Assembly (NCBI GenBank): GCA_910587235.1
Contig: CAJUKD010000006.1
Span: forward strand, 1-64,000
From: an uncultured Muribaculaceae bacterium
GTDB taxonomy: Bacteria > Bacteroidota > Bacteroidia > Bacteroidales > Muribaculaceae
Length of the DNA: 64,000 nt
Reading direction: 5' to 3'
The position numbers and the translations under genes are program-made. A model generated the notes under the pieces. That model was not told the origin of the DNA. It worked only from the letters and a program-made list of their open reading frames with translations, and searched no databases. Positions 17,276 through 27,120 of this stretch are shown here, piece by piece. Numbering within the stretch: position 1 is the stretch's first letter; every line of letters begins with the position of its first letter.

Positions 17276-18382
17276 TTAAAATTCAGTCAGTGTGAAAGAG
17301 AGAGAGGCGACCGAGCTATCGGCCGAAAGCGGCTTTACAGCCACTCGTGGAGCTTCGTCAGCAATCATTACGGCAAAACGAAGCGGGACGTCCGCGACCG
17401 AAGCGCAACGGAATGTCTGAGGTCCGAGTGTTATTTCAGCCTCACCGCTGAAATCAATCTCTACGGCTACGGCTCCGAAGTCGACATGCGGCATGGTGAT
17501 GCCGGCGGCGATGTCTTCGGAGAAGTCGGCAAGGTGGCACACGGCTACGGTACGGCCTGTGCCTGCCGACGGGTAAGGAGCGAGGAAATCGGTTGAAACA
17601 TAATCCACCGCAGGCAACTGGCGGTCGATTTTGGACATACGTCCTTCGTATCTGTCGGCGTGCGACTCGCAAGGCAGTCCGGCACGTCGGCAGGCTGCGA
17701 CGGCTTCGTCGTAATCGGAGTCGCCGAAGCGCGAGGCGCTGACAGCCACTATACAGTTGCCGAGCGAGGCTATGCTGTCGAACGTGGTCTGATAGAGAAT
17801 TCCCATCAGACGCACGTCGTCGCGGCAAAGCTTGCGGCGGATAATCTGATTGGCTCTATTATTGGACGTGACCACATAATTGCCCCGTCCGAGAATCTCG
17901 TCGGCCAAAGCTATTATACGGTCGTAGAAGCGTCCTGAGGGATCATATAATTTAGGTTCTATGAACGTCAGCAGACCCGCACGGCGACATTCGTCGAGAT
18001 ATTCCCGCAGAGAGGGTATCGGCGTGCGGTCAGCCGCTTTATCGGCACGGAGGAGATAATCGCGCCGCAACTCTTCCCACGTCAGGGACTCAATGTCGGC
18101 AGGCACTCCGATCTCGGAGCCGTCGGCACGCAGACAGGTGCGGTTGAGCGTGGCGTCGTGCATCACCACCAGCGAATCGTCGGCCGAAAGCCTGACATCC
18201 GTTTCTATAGCTCCGAAACCGGCGCGACGCGCCAGACGGATAGCTTCAATCGAATTCTCCCCTGCCACAGTCGAACGCAGGTTCACGCCACGATGGGCTA
18301 TAAAAGTGCGCGCCGGTGCCTGTGCGGGCAAAATTGCCTGCAAGACAAGAAATAGAAATATGACTGCTGTCTTGTGATTCAC
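17276..18382 (-). CDS. Glycerophosphodiester phosphodiesterase family protein (secreted)
   Basis: A 368-residue protein with a signal peptide (FLFLVLQAILPAQAPA). GDPD motifs are clear: H30-R-G, the E60-x-D62 pair and M-H75-D76-A-T-L-N-R-T. It hydrolyses glycerophosphodiesters to sn-glycerol 3-phosphate and an alcohol, or related phosphodiesters. A C-terminal beta-rich extension of about 90 residues follows the barrel. It sits 20 bases upstream of the FAD oxidoreductase and downstream of SusD, so its substrate may be a phosphodiester-bearing polymer or lipid head group. Confidence 0.9.
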   Translation of the reverse strand: MNHKTAVIFLFLVLQAILPAQAPARTFIAHRGVNLRSTVAGENSIEAIRLARRAGFGAIETDVRLSADDSLVVMHDATLNRTCLRADGSEIGVPADIESLTWEELRRDYLLRADKAADRTPIPSLREYLDECRRAGLLTFIEPKLYDPSGRFYDRIIALADEILGRGNYVVTSNNRANQIIRRKLCRDDVRLMGILYQTTFDSIASLGNCIVAVSASRFGDSDYDEAVAACRRAGLPCESHADRYEGRMSKIDRQLPAVDYVSTDFLAPYPSAGTGRTVAVCHLADFSEDIAAGITMPHVDFGAVAVEIDFSGEAEITLGPQTFRCASVADVPLRFAVMIADEAPRVAVKPLSADSSVASLSFTLTEF

Positions 18383-18418
18383 GATACGGATGTTCGTAGC
18401 TGTTGTTTTTCTGACATT

Positions 18419-18444
18419 GCCCGCGGGCGCTGATTCCCGCGGGC
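18419..18444 (-). promoter_or_regulatory. GC-rich stem-loop between susD and the GDPD gene
   Basis: GCCCGCGGG pairs perfectly with CCCGCGGGC across an 8-base loop, in the 116-base gap after susD. No T run follows on the minus strand, so it is not a plain rho-independent terminator. A partial terminator or an mRNA-stabilising end that raises SusCD over the downstream enzymes is possible. Confidence 0.5.
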
Positions 18445-18498
18445 GCTGTCGCTGCTGTATTACACTTAAACCTATCGAATAACCTGATTTATCAAGTT

Positions 18499-20208
18499 TT
18501 AATATCCGGGATTATTGGGTGCGAGATTGGGGTTGATCAGTATTTCCTTGGACGGTATGGGCCAGAGATACATGCGGTCGGAGAAGTTTCCTTTTGAATG
18601 CACTTCGCAGTATCTGGCATCGATAAGAGCCTGGAAATTAGGTATTCCGTCTTCGTCGAATGTGGGAGCCACAGCCCAGAACCAATGACCTTCATCCTCA
18701 ATCTGTTTTGCCAGTTTTTTATCGCTCGGGATGCCGCAGTTAGGCATGTTAAGAGCTTTTTTGGCAATACGCCAGCGGATAAGATCATAATAGCGCAGAC
18801 CTTCGAAGGCCAGTTCGACACGGCGTTCGCGACGTATAATCTTGCGCAGCGCGGTCTGGTCGGTGACTGTTATGGCAGGATAAGACGTAGTTTCTGTGTA
18901 GTCGACTTTATATGCGCGGGCACGTACTTTGTTGATTGCGTCAAGAACGCTTTGATCAATCTGATTAAGTTCTATTTTCGCCTCGGCATACATCAGCATG
19001 ACATCGGCCAGACGGATGATGATGTTGTCGTTGTCGGTCATTCCGGGCGTCGACCATGAAGCTTCCACACGTTTTTTCCACACGAGTCCGGAGTAGGACG
19101 AGTTGGCATTGCCGATAGGGAAATTATCGGTGTTCTTCTGCATCTTGCCGGTAGTATAGTTCATCACCTGTGTCGCCGACGGACGCGGATTGAATTCGTA
19201 ACCGAAATTCTCGGTGCCGAACTCGATAATAGATGCGGCACAACGGGGGTCACGGTTGGCGAAAGGATTCTCGCCGTCGAAAAGCGGCGATTCGTCGATT
19301 GTCTTTCCGTCGACACATTCGTAGGAGGCGAATATGGCCCACGACGGGCATTTCGACGCAAAACCGCCGGCCATACGCTGAACATATGAACGCGAGTCGC
19401 CGAGAGTGTTCACCTGCAGGGCGGATGATGTGGGAAGAACAAAGATGCTTTCCTTGTCGTTGCGGGCATGGAAATATTCCCCGTAGTCGGGATGCAGACG
19501 GTAGACATCAAGTTCCATACATTCCTTCGCAGCCGCTGCACAGATGTCGTAGTCACCGAACCAGAGGGCGAAACGGGCTTTCATGGCCAGAGCCGCACCT
19601 TTTGTGGCTATCTGTTTGCCGGCATACGACTTTTCGAGATGCTTTGCAGCAAAATCAAGGTCGCTGTAGACTTTCTCTATTATCTCAGCTTTCGGTGTAC
19701 GCTTCAGCCTGTATGATTCCTCGATAGTTGTGGCGTTCTCGACGTATACAACATCGCCGAAGTGGAAAACAAGCGTCGCATAGTGGCATCCGCGTGCGAA
19801 GCGTGCCTGCGCCTCGTAAGATTCCAGAAGTTCGGGGCGCACACCGGCTTCGGCGCCATGATGCAAAGATGCCAGAATGACATTTGCGCGTACGATAGCC
19901 TTGTACTGGTTTGTCCAGAACTGATCGAGTTTCACTGAACCGTCGGTATCCGTTTCCGAGTTAAGGGTACCATCGACGATATCGGGTCCTGCGACCTTAC
20001 GGTAGATATAATCATCGCTCCAGGCCTCTTTGGCAAGTACCCACCAGTCGTTGCGGTACATGTCGTTTATCGCCAGTTCGTATTCTTTCGGATTGGAGAA
20101 CCATGTTTCGCTCGAACCCTGATCAAGGGGATAACGGTCGAGTTCGACGCATGAACCAAGCGCCGCGGCTGCTGCCACGCCTAAGATTATATTCTTTATA
20201 TTCTTCAT
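18499..20208 (-). CDS. susD: SusD-family nutrient-binding outer-membrane lipoprotein
   Basis: A 569-residue surface lipoprotein that caps the SusC pore and captures the substrate. The lipobox is AAAALGSC, with Cys20. The SusD/RagB architecture is visible from helical TPR-like segments and the C-terminal block RRERRVELAFEGLRYYDLIRW followed by YLWPIPSKEILINPNLAPNNPGY. The gene is 13 bases from the SusC gene, the usual pairing. The substrate cannot be read from this sequence. Confidence 0.96.
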   Translation of the reverse strand: MKNIKNIILGVAAAAALGSCVELDRYPLDQGSSETWFSNPKEYELAINDMYRNDWWVLAKEAWSDDYIYRKVAGPDIVDGTLNSETDTDGSVKLDQFWTNQYKAIVRANVILASLHHGAEAGVRPELLESYEAQARFARGCHYATLVFHFGDVVYVENATTIEESYRLKRTPKAEIIEKVYSDLDFAAKHLEKSYAGKQIATKGAALAMKARFALWFGDYDICAAAAKECMELDVYRLHPDYGEYFHARNDKESIFVLPTSSALQVNTLGDSRSYVQRMAGGFASKCPSWAIFASYECVDGKTIDESPLFDGENPFANRDPRCAASIIEFGTENFGYEFNPRPSATQVMNYTTGKMQKNTDNFPIGNANSSYSGLVWKKRVEASWSTPGMTDNDNIIIRLADVMLMYAEAKIELNQIDQSVLDAINKVRARAYKVDYTETTSYPAITVTDQTALRKIIRRERRVELAFEGLRYYDLIRWRIAKKALNMPNCGIPSDKKLAKQIEDEGHWFWAVAPTFDEDGIPNFQALIDARYCEVHSKGNFSDRMYLWPIPSKEILINPNLAPNNPGY

Positions 20209-20221
20209 TTTTTCGTGTATA

Positions 20222-23200
20222 TTAGAAGTTGATATTCAGGCCGAAGAGCACTTGCTTCGTCAGAGGATACTGCGATGTGGTGCGTTCGGGATCATAGCCT
20301 GTAGGATAGTTGTGGAAGCAGAAGAGGTCGTTGGCCGACACGTAGAAACGCAGTTTGTCGATGTAGGCCTTCCGGGTAAGCTCCTGCGGAAGAGTATAAC
20401 CGAGAGTCAGGTTCTTCATGCGGAAGTAGCGGCCGTTGAAAATCCAGTATGTCGACATAGCGTTGTTGCTGTTACGGTTCACGTAGGTCAGGCGCGGATA
20501 GTAGGCTTCGGCGTTCTGTTCGGCGGTGTTGAGGCTACTCCAGTAGTTACCGTCGAGGTTGCCGGGTATGGCGCCCCAGTTGTTCTTGAAAGGCTGCGTC
20601 ATGGCTTCGGTCATGCGCACGTTCTGCGAACCCACACCCTGGAAAGCGGCATTGAAGTCGAATCCGTTCCAGAACACCTGAATATTTCCTCCGAACTGGT
20701 AGCGCGGCAGGGAATTGCCCAGACATACGCGGTCGTATTCGGAGATGATGCCGTCGGGGGTGCCGTCGGGACCGGAAATATCCTTGTAACGTATGTCGCC
20801 CACGGTTGTGGTGGAGTTGAGGACGGGAGCGCCGGCGAGTTCCTCCTCAGTCTGGAAGATGCCATCGGCAATGTAGCCGTACCATTCCTGAAAATAGCTG
20901 CCGTCCTGATTGATGCGTTCAGCTGTTGAGCCTATGAATTCCTTGCGTCCTTTCATGTCGGACATTTTGGAGATATAGTCGGAGAAATTCACACCAACAC
21001 TGTAGGAAACTTTGTCGATGCGGTCGTTCCACGACAGTTCGAGGTCATAGCCTTCGGTGTACATTCGTCCGGCATTCTGGCTGGGATTGGAATAGCCCAC
21101 ATATTTGGGAATCTCGAGTTCGAGCAGCATGTCCTTTGTGGTCTTGCGGTAATAGTCGCCAGTGAAACTCAGACGGTTGTCGAAGAAACGGGCGTCGAGT
21201 CCTATATCCCAGGACTCGGTCGTTTCCCAGGTTATGTTGTTGATTGCATATTGAATCTGTGCGGCACCTTTATAATATGTAGGCTCGGTGGCGTCGGGAG
21301 ATGTGTAGAAGAGCGAGTTGGTCATGTCCACAAGGGCGATGTAGGGATAGTTGCCTATACGTTCGTTGCCCAGACGACCCCACGAGCCGCGCAGTTTCAG
21401 GAATGAAAGGGTATGCTTGTTCACGGAATCCATGAATTTTTCCTGCGAAAGCACCCATCCCAGCGACACTGAGGGGAAGTTGCCCCAACGGTACTTGCTG
21501 GCAAAACGGCTCGAACCGTCGCGACGGAAGTTGACCTGCACCAGATAGCGGTCATCGAAATTGTACATCGCACGCCCGAAGAAAGAGCGGTAGGCATTCT
21601 CGTAAGCGGAACCGCCGACTTTGTCGTACTCGCGGTTGCCTGCCGACAGATAGGGGAAGTCATCGAGATCGAAATGGCTCGTTTCCGCTTTCAGGCTCTC
21701 ATGATGGTAGAGGTATGTTTCATAACCCAGCATTACATTGATACCGTGCTTGCCGAAATCCTTTGTATAGTTGGCAAAAGCCTGCCAGGTCATCGAACGG
21801 GCGAGATTACGTTCTTCGGTAAGGCTGGTGAAATCATGATCGGCAAGATAGCCGAGTATTGTCAGAGGATCGTCCATGCCGTTGTATCCTACTGTTTTTG
21901 AGAATTCTTTCGGCGACGTGTATGTGATATTAGGAGCCATTACAGCTGAGATCAGCAGACCGTCGATGGGTTTGATGTCGATCGAGGCCTTACCGCCTAC
22001 TTTGGTAGTGCGTGTGCGGCGTGTTCCGCCGTCGACGAGGCGGCCGTATGGGTTGGAGCCGTTCTTCACGTCGCCCATACCGCCGTTCGACCAGCGGTGC
22101 GCATACGCCGGAGAATAGTTGAAGATAGCGGACCACACACTTGAGAACTGCGGACGATTTGTTTCGTTATAGTTCACATTGAGGTCGAGATGAGCCGATA
22201 CCCACTTGTTGATATTGTAGTCTGTATTGACACGTGCCATCAGACGCTGGTAGTCGCTTGTAACTTCGCGGAAGAGGCCGTCGACTTTATCGAAGCTGAT
22301 AGTGGAGCGGGCTTTGATTTTCTGCGTGCCGCCGGAGAAGCTGAGCACGTGTGTCTGGCGGGGTGCTGTTTTCTTTGTAAGCAGGTCGAGCCAGTCGGTG
22401 ATGGGATAATTATCGGGATCCTCGGGATTGCGTGCGATCCAGTTCTGCACCTGGTCTTCGCTGTACTCCTGGAACCATCCACCGTCGGGATTGTCGTTGT
22501 AACGCAGTTCGTTGACCATCTCCAGATAGCGCTGGAAGTCGACCTGACGGGGCTGTGCGCCACGGATTTCGAGTCCGTACTCGAAATTATATGTCACACG
22601 GGCGTTGTTCTCCTCGGCGCGGCGTGTGGTGATAAGAATCACACCTGATGCGGCTCGTGCGCCGTAGATAGCCGAAGATGCGGCGTCTTTCAGCACGGAG
22701 ATGTTCTCGACATCGGCGGCGTTGACGTCATTGATGTTGTCGACAGGCACTCCGTCGACGATAATCAGCGGCGAAGAGTCTTTGATTGTTGTCACACCGC
22801 GGATAAGGATATCGCTTGCTCCGGTTCCGGGCTGGCCGCTGTTGCGCGATACCTGTACGCCGGCCATTGTGCCCTGCAGGGCGTTGGAGAGCTGAGTGGT
22901 GCGGCGGTCGGTGACAATATCGCCTTTAAGGCTTGACACAGAACCTGTAAGGTCTTTTTTCTTTACAATGCCGTAGCCCACGACAACCACTTCGTCGAGC
23001 AGTTTGTTGTCAGTACGCAGTGTAAAGTCGATTGTAGCGGCATCGGCCACAACTGCTTCCTCGGGCATGCAGCCTATGTAGGATGCCATGATTGTGTTGC
23101 CTTTGTCGGCGCGTATGCTATAACGGCCGTCGATATCGGTCACTACAGCGAAACCTGATTCCTTCACTCGGATAGTCGCGCCGATGACGGGTTCACCCTC

Positions 23201-23350
23201 CTCGTCGAGGACCATGCCCGTGACGGCAATATTACCTGTTGCCGCCTGGGCCAGTGCGGTCATGGATCCAATAATAAGAAGAGCCAGTATCAGAGCCATA
23301 CGACCCGGCCATTGAATCCGTCTTTTTGTAAGCGTTAATTGTCCATGCAT
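20222..23350 (-). CDS. susC: SusC/RagA-family TonB-dependent outer-membrane transporter
   Basis: A 1042-residue TonB-dependent receptor. After a signal segment it has a carboxypeptidase-like N-terminal domain (GMVLDEEGEPVIGATIRVKE), a TonB box region (LLDEVVVVGYG), the plug with KKKDLTGSVSS and DILIRGVTT, and a beta barrel ending in FGLNINF. No STN/DUF4880 sensory domain is seen at the N-terminus, so anti-sigma signalling is not suggested. It imports the ligand captured by SusD into the periplasm. The 117-base gap to the alkaline phosphatase gene may hold an internal promoter, but I find no clear TAnnTTTG there. Confidence 0.97.
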   Translation of the reverse strand: MHGQLTLTKRRIQWPGRMALILALLIIGSMTALAQAATGNIAVTGMVLDEEGEPVIGATIRVKESGFAVVTDIDGRYSIRADKGNTIMASYIGCMPEEAVVADAATIDFTLRTDNKLLDEVVVVGYGIVKKKDLTGSVSSLKGDIVTDRRTTQLSNALQGTMAGVQVSRNSGQPGTGASDILIRGVTTIKDSSPLIIVDGVPVDNINDVNAADVENISVLKDAASSAIYGARAASGVILITTRRAEENNARVTYNFEYGLEIRGAQPRQVDFQRYLEMVNELRYNDNPDGGWFQEYSEDQVQNWIARNPEDPDNYPITDWLDLLTKKTAPRQTHVLSFSGGTQKIKARSTISFDKVDGLFREVTSDYQRLMARVNTDYNINKWVSAHLDLNVNYNETNRPQFSSVWSAIFNYSPAYAHRWSNGGMGDVKNGSNPYGRLVDGGTRRTRTTKVGGKASIDIKPIDGLLISAVMAPNITYTSPKEFSKTVGYNGMDDPLTILGYLADHDFTSLTEERNLARSMTWQAFANYTKDFGKHGINVMLGYETYLYHHESLKAETSHFDLDDFPYLSAGNREYDKVGGSAYENAYRSFFGRAMYNFDDRYLVQVNFRRDGSSRFASKYRWGNFPSVSLGWVLSQEKFMDSVNKHTLSFLKLRGSWGRLGNERIGNYPYIALVDMTNSLFYTSPDATEPTYYKGAAQIQYAINNITWETTESWDIGLDARFFDNRLSFTGDYYRKTTKDMLLELEIPKYVGYSNPSQNAGRMYTEGYDLELSWNDRIDKVSYSVGVNFSDYISKMSDMKGRKEFIGSTAERINQDGSYFQEWYGYIADGIFQTEEELAGAPVLNSTTTVGDIRYKDISGPDGTPDGIISEYDRVCLGNSLPRYQFGGNIQVFWNGFDFNAAFQGVGSQNVRMTEAMTQPFKNNWGAIPGNLDGNYWSSLNTAEQNAEAYYPRLTYVNRNSNNAMSTYWIFNGRYFRMKNLTLGYTLPQELTRKAYIDKLRFYVSANDLFCFHNYPTGYDPERTTSQYPLTKQVLFGLNINF

Positions 23351-23467
23351 AATATTTAAGATTGAAATGTTTTGATTGGCCTAAAAAGTCCTTTTACCTT
23401 TTGAAATTTACCTGTCGCGCGCAGGCTTCAGGCACAGCGGCGTATTCCGGCGCCGTCACGCCAACAT

Positions 23468-24895
23468 CTAATTTTCGACAGGATAGCCGCCTATGCGTGC
23501 GATCCGGCGTGCGATCTGTGCGTTATCGTTGAGAGCTTTGAAATTTTCGGCTCCTGATCCTATTGCAAACACGGGCACAAATGAAGCAGAATGTCCTCCG
23601 CTACCCCATCCGACCAGAGCTATCGAGTCAAGGATGCGTTTTGCTTCCGAAGCCAGAGGGACGTCTTTCTGATATTCGCTCTGTGTGGATTGTCTTTCTT
23701 TTCCGTATGAGCGTGTGAATGCTGCGCGGAGGCTTTCTTCCTGCTCAGGTGTCAGTTCTATTTCTTCCCAGAAACCGAAATTGTCGGCAAGCATACGGCG
23801 GGCATCGTCCCAGCTGAAATTGCCTCCGCCACGGCGATGTGCGTCGTTGAGCATACGCGAGAACTGCACTTCACTGACTTTTTGCGAAGCCAGCGCACGC
23901 AGGTTAAGGTCGTAGCTTCCTGTGCCCAGACAGAGCGAGCCGGTTTCGTGGTCGGCAGTCACGACTATAAGTGTTTCGTCGGGGTGCTGACGGTAGAAGT
24001 CGTATGCCACCGCTATTGCCGAATCGAAATCGCGGACTTCGGCGGCTACTGCCGCAGCGTCGTTGCTGTGGCATTCCCAGTCGATATTTCCGCCTTCGAT
24101 CATGAAAAAGAATCCATTGGGAGCATCTTTAGCGAGGAAGTCGATGCCGGCGCTCACAATTTGCGCAAGACTCAGGTCGCCACTACGACGGTCGATGGCA
24201 TATGGAGTGGTACGGCTGTCGACGGCCGAAGCTTCGCTGTCCTGGAAAAGTATCATCCTGGATGCGGAAGAGGCTGCTTTCTTATAGGCATCGTAGCCAC
24301 GCACGATGGTGTAGCCGGCGCGGCGGGCTTCGTTGAACAGGCCAGCGGAATCGGCAGGAGTGACGCCCCAGAAATCGGAGCCGCCGAAAAAGTCGAAACC
24401 GCTTGCCGGGAGATCGCGGCCTATGGCATTGTAGTTCTTACGCGATTTGTTATGTGCATAGAAAGCAGCCGGAGTAGCATGGTTGATAGCCACGGATGAA
24501 GATATTCCGACGCGCCGGCCGGCTTCCTTGGCACGATGCGCTATGCTCTTGAGCGGTGTTTTCTTATCGGCGGCCACGCCTATGCAGCCGTTGGCGGTCT
24601 TTACTCCCGAGGCCAGAGCTGTGCCCGACGCGGCGGAGTCGGTCACGCCATTGCTTTCCGAGAATGTCGAGCCGACGGACACCACCGGAAAACCTGTCAT
24701 CAGAAGCGGCTCGCGGCCTATGCGTCCGCCGTCGGTTTCGGCTCCATAGAGTTCGGCAAGCTGCACCTGGTTCAGCCCCATGCCGTCGCCTATGAAGTAG
24801 AACACGTATTTGGCCTGTGAGGATGCCGCAGCACCAAAGGCTGCCGAGAGCATCGCGGCAATCAGTATAGTATGTTTTATATTCTTCATTTTCAA
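23468..24895 (-). CDS. Alkaline phosphatase (PhoA family)
   Basis: A 475-residue periplasmic phosphomonoesterase with a signal peptide (MLSAAFGAAASSQA). The catalytic segment VTDSAASGTALASGVKT has the nucleophile Ser87, FIGDGMG holds the first metal ligands, and VTADHETGS and GGHSASFVPVF carry further Asp/His ligands. It releases phosphate from sugar or polyol phosphates before uptake. It is co-directional with PfkB upstream and SusC downstream, unusual for a phosphate-scavenging gene and suggesting a role in using phosphorylated carbon sources. Confidence 0.93.
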   Translation of the reverse strand: MKMKNIKHTILIAAMLSAAFGAAASSQAKYVFYFIGDGMGLNQVQLAELYGAETDGGRIGREPLLMTGFPVVSVGSTFSESNGVTDSAASGTALASGVKTANGCIGVAADKKTPLKSIAHRAKEAGRRVGISSSVAINHATPAAFYAHNKSRKNYNAIGRDLPASGFDFFGGSDFWGVTPADSAGLFNEARRAGYTIVRGYDAYKKAASSASRMILFQDSEASAVDSRTTPYAIDRRSGDLSLAQIVSAGIDFLAKDAPNGFFFMIEGGNIDWECHSNDAAAVAAEVRDFDSAIAVAYDFYRQHPDETLIVVTADHETGSLCLGTGSYDLNLRALASQKVSEVQFSRMLNDAHRRGGGNFSWDDARRMLADNFGFWEEIELTPEQEESLRAAFTRSYGKERQSTQSEYQKDVPLASEAKRILDSIALVGWGSGGHSASFVPVFAIGSGAENFKALNDNAQIARRIARIGGYPVEN

Positions 24896-24921
24896 GGTAG
24901 ATTCAAGGTAGTCTGTCGATA

Positions 24922-25803
24922 TCAGCCGCGAAGATCGTCCGGCATGTCATCCGGCATGGCACCGGAGCGCGTACAGACGAATGCCGAAACGTCGACAGCC
25001 CGCCTGTGTGCCTCAGCTATACTTCGCCCTGCAAGCGCCGAGGCCACGAAAGCACCGGTAAACGAATCGCCGGCACCTACTGTGTCGACAACTTCTACCA
25101 CAGGTGTCGGCAGGAACGAAGTCTGGCCTCCGGAGGCGAAAACATAGCTGCCACGGGTGCCGCATGTCAGGATAAGGGCACGCAGACCGAAGCGTTCCAT
25201 AATGGCGCGGGCACGTTTTTCGTCGTCGCCTTCAACACCGAACATGGTGCTGATTATTTCAAGTTCGTCGTCGTTTATCTTCAGTATGTTGCACAGGTCG
25301 AGTGATTCTCTTAGAAGCTCGGGGCTATAGTAATGCTGCCTGAGATTTATATCGAATACTTTCATGGCACCGGCAGGCATGGCGGCGATGAAACTGCGGA
25401 TCGATTCACGCGAAGTGGCCGAACGCTGTGCCAGTGATCCGAAGCAAACACAATCAGTTTTCGGCGCAAGAGCGGCAAGTGCATCGTCGACACGTATATC
25501 GTCCCAGGCCACGTTCTCTTTTATTTCGTAAGAAGGCTGTCCTGCGGGGCTTACGCTTACCTGTACGGTGCCGGTGGGAAACTCCGAACGCTGCAGGCGG
25601 CAGTTCAGTCCGGAAGCCTTGAAGATTGATTCGATTTCATCGCCGAGGGCATCGCGGCCAACGGCACTGACAGCGATGCCGTCGCATCCCTGCAGCGTTG
25701 CATGATATGCGAAGTTGGCAGGAGCACCGCCGATCTTACGTCCTTCGGGAAAGACATCGAAAAGTGCTTCACCGATACCTACGACTGTCTTTTTGTTGTT
25801 CAT
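24922..25803 (-). CDS. PfkB-family carbohydrate kinase (fructokinase-like)
   Basis: A 293-residue cytoplasmic sugar kinase. The N-terminus GIGEALFDVFPEGRKIGGAPANFAYH resembles bacterial fructokinases, and the C-terminal signature DTVGAGDSF contains the catalytic Asp (GAGD, residues 243-246). It phosphorylates a ketose with ATP. Coupled to the polyol dehydrogenase 13 bases upstream, the simplest pathway is polyol to ketose to ketose phosphate. Other PfkB substrates such as tagatose or an inositol derivative remain possible. Confidence 0.92.
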   Translation of the reverse strand: MNNKKTVVGIGEALFDVFPEGRKIGGAPANFAYHATLQGCDGIAVSAVGRDALGDEIESIFKASGLNCRLQRSEFPTGTVQVSVSPAGQPSYEIKENVAWDDIRVDDALAALAPKTDCVCFGSLAQRSATSRESIRSFIAAMPAGAMKVFDINLRQHYYSPELLRESLDLCNILKINDDELEIISTMFGVEGDDEKRARAIMERFGLRALILTCGTRGSYVFASGGQTSFLPTPVVEVVDTVGAGDSFTGAFVASALAGRSIAEAHRRAVDVSAFVCTRSGAMPDDMPDDLRG

Positions 25804-25816
25804 GGCAAGTTATGTT

Positions 25817-26863
25817 TCAGAATATCTTCACTACCGACTTGACGATGTTGGCCTTGTCGCTGACACTGAGATCCATGGCACGCTGTATGTCGTCGAGTTC
25901 GAATATGTTGCTTACTATTCCCTTGAGATTCACCCGGCCGGCCGCAACGGCGTCGATAGCCATCGGATAGATGTGGCGGTAGCGGAATACGCTCTTGAAT
26001 GTCAACTCTTTGTCTATGAACAGGCTCATGGGAAGTGTCATCTCGCCACTCTTGGAATAGCCGACCAAAACTATGGTCGAGCCTTTGCGTGCGATTTCAA
26101 TGGCCTGTCGGGTCGTGATTTCCATGCCTGCCGTTTCGATTACAATATCAGTACCGCGACCTTCGGTCAGACGGTCTATTTCGGAGGCAAGATCGCATTC
26201 GGCGGAATTGATCACGCCGGTGGCACCAAGTTCCAGCGCCTTGTCAAGGCGTTTCTGCATAACGTCGACAACATAGACACGGCTGACGCCCTCAGCCAGA
26301 AGAGCCATCATAGACACCAGGCCTATGCAACCTGCGCCGAAAACGACAGCCGTCTGGCCGGCATGTGCTCCGCCCTGGTTGGCGGCATGGAATCCTACGG
26401 CGAGAGGCTCGATAAGCGCTCCTTCGAGAGTGCTTACATTGTCAGGCAGCTTGAAACAAAGGTCGGCGGGATGTGCCACATATTCGGCGAAAACGCCGTC
26501 GACAGGCGGAGTAGCGAAGAAAACCACATCAGGGCAAAGATTGTACTTACCTTCGCGACAGAACTCGCAACGCCCGCAGGTCTTGCCGGGTTCGAGAGCC
26601 ACGCGGTCGCCGGGCTTGAGATTGCTGACGGCTGAACCGACTTCGACAACCGTGCCGCCGGGTTCGTGACCGAGCACGAATGGAGGCTCCACGATGTAGT
26701 CGCCTATCCGGCCCGTTTCATAATAATGTATATCGGAGCCACAGATACCTACATATTCGAGTCGAACAAGAACTTCGTCGGGTTTGATCTGAGGAACGTC
26801 CCGTTCTTCGAAACCCATTTTTCCGATGCCGAGCATCACGGCTACTTTCATTTTATCTTTCAT
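25817..26863 (-). CDS. Zinc-dependent medium-chain polyol dehydrogenase (sorbitol/xylitol dehydrogenase-like)
   Basis: A 348-residue MDR-family dehydrogenase that oxidises a polyol with NAD to a ketose. Catalytic zinc ligands are C41 (GICGSDIHYYE) and H66-E67 (LGHEPGG); the four structural-zinc cysteines are C96, C99, C102 and C110. The Rossmann motif is VFGAGCIGLVSMMALLAEG. GSDIHYYETGRIGDYIV is characteristic of sorbitol/xylitol-type enzymes. It is the first gene of the catabolic operon, 311 bases from the divergent LacI regulator, so its expression marks operon induction. Confidence 0.92.
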   Translation of the reverse strand: MKDKMKVAVMLGIGKMGFEERDVPQIKPDEVLVRLEYVGICGSDIHYYETGRIGDYIVEPPFVLGHEPGGTVVEVGSAVSNLKPGDRVALEPGKTCGRCEFCREGKYNLCPDVVFFATPPVDGVFAEYVAHPADLCFKLPDNVSTLEGALIEPLAVGFHAANQGGAHAGQTAVVFGAGCIGLVSMMALLAEGVSRVYVVDVMQKRLDKALELGATGVINSAECDLASEIDRLTEGRGTDIVIETAGMEITTRQAIEIARKGSTIVLVGYSKSGEMTLPMSLFIDKELTFKSVFRYRHIYPMAIDAVAAGRVNLKGIVSNIFELDDIQRAMDLSVSDKANIVKSVVKIF

Positions 26864-26930
26864 GGCGCTGTTGGTTTATATTTTTAAATTGTGAGCCGCT
26901 ATGCAGCGACAATTTTTTATGATTGCACTG

Positions 26931-26938
26931 CAAATGTA
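26931..26938 (-). promoter_or_regulatory. Promoter -7 element of the catabolic operon
   Basis: TACATTTG on the minus strand with a TTG 16 bases upstream, 68 bases before the polyol dehydrogenase start. It lies between the gene and the CGCAACCGTTCC repeats, which would sit immediately upstream of the RNA polymerase footprint. Confidence 0.6.
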
Positions 26939-26983
26939 AATAAGCAAAAAATTACAAGAAAAATATTTAACACTATTATTGTT

Positions 26984-27026
26984 CGCAACCGTTCCCGCAA
27001 CCGTTCCATTTTTTCGCAACCGTTCC
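26984..27026. repeat. Three direct copies of CGCAACCGTTCC, operator-like
   Basis: Copies begin at 26984, 26996 and 27015, so the first two abut head to tail at 12 bases and the third is shifted by 19. Each contains the quasi-palindrome AAC-C-GTT flanked by G/C, the kind of core bound by LacI-family dimers. They lie between the two divergent promoters of the catabolic operon and its regulator gene. The binding protein is inferred, not shown. Confidence 0.55.
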
Positions 27027-27120
27027 CGAAACGCTTCTTTTTATATAAGTACAAGTCAAATTTTCTGCTTCAATCAAGAAAAATTTAAATTCATGATATT
27101 CTACAGAAGATATAAATTGT

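Noticed and set aside
15339..17279. A 646-residue plus-strand open frame
   Set aside because: It runs antisense to the MBL-fold and FAD oxidoreductase genes, whose motifs are unmistakable. It has no signal, domain or promoter of its own and arises from codon bias in the opposite strand.
26984..27026. Direct repeats considered as a short CRISPR array
   Set aside because: Units are 12 bases with no real spacers, and no cas genes are present.
26891..27088. Short open frame across the regulator-operon gap
   Set aside because: It is made of the operator repeats and AT-rich promoter DNA and lacks a ribosome binding site.
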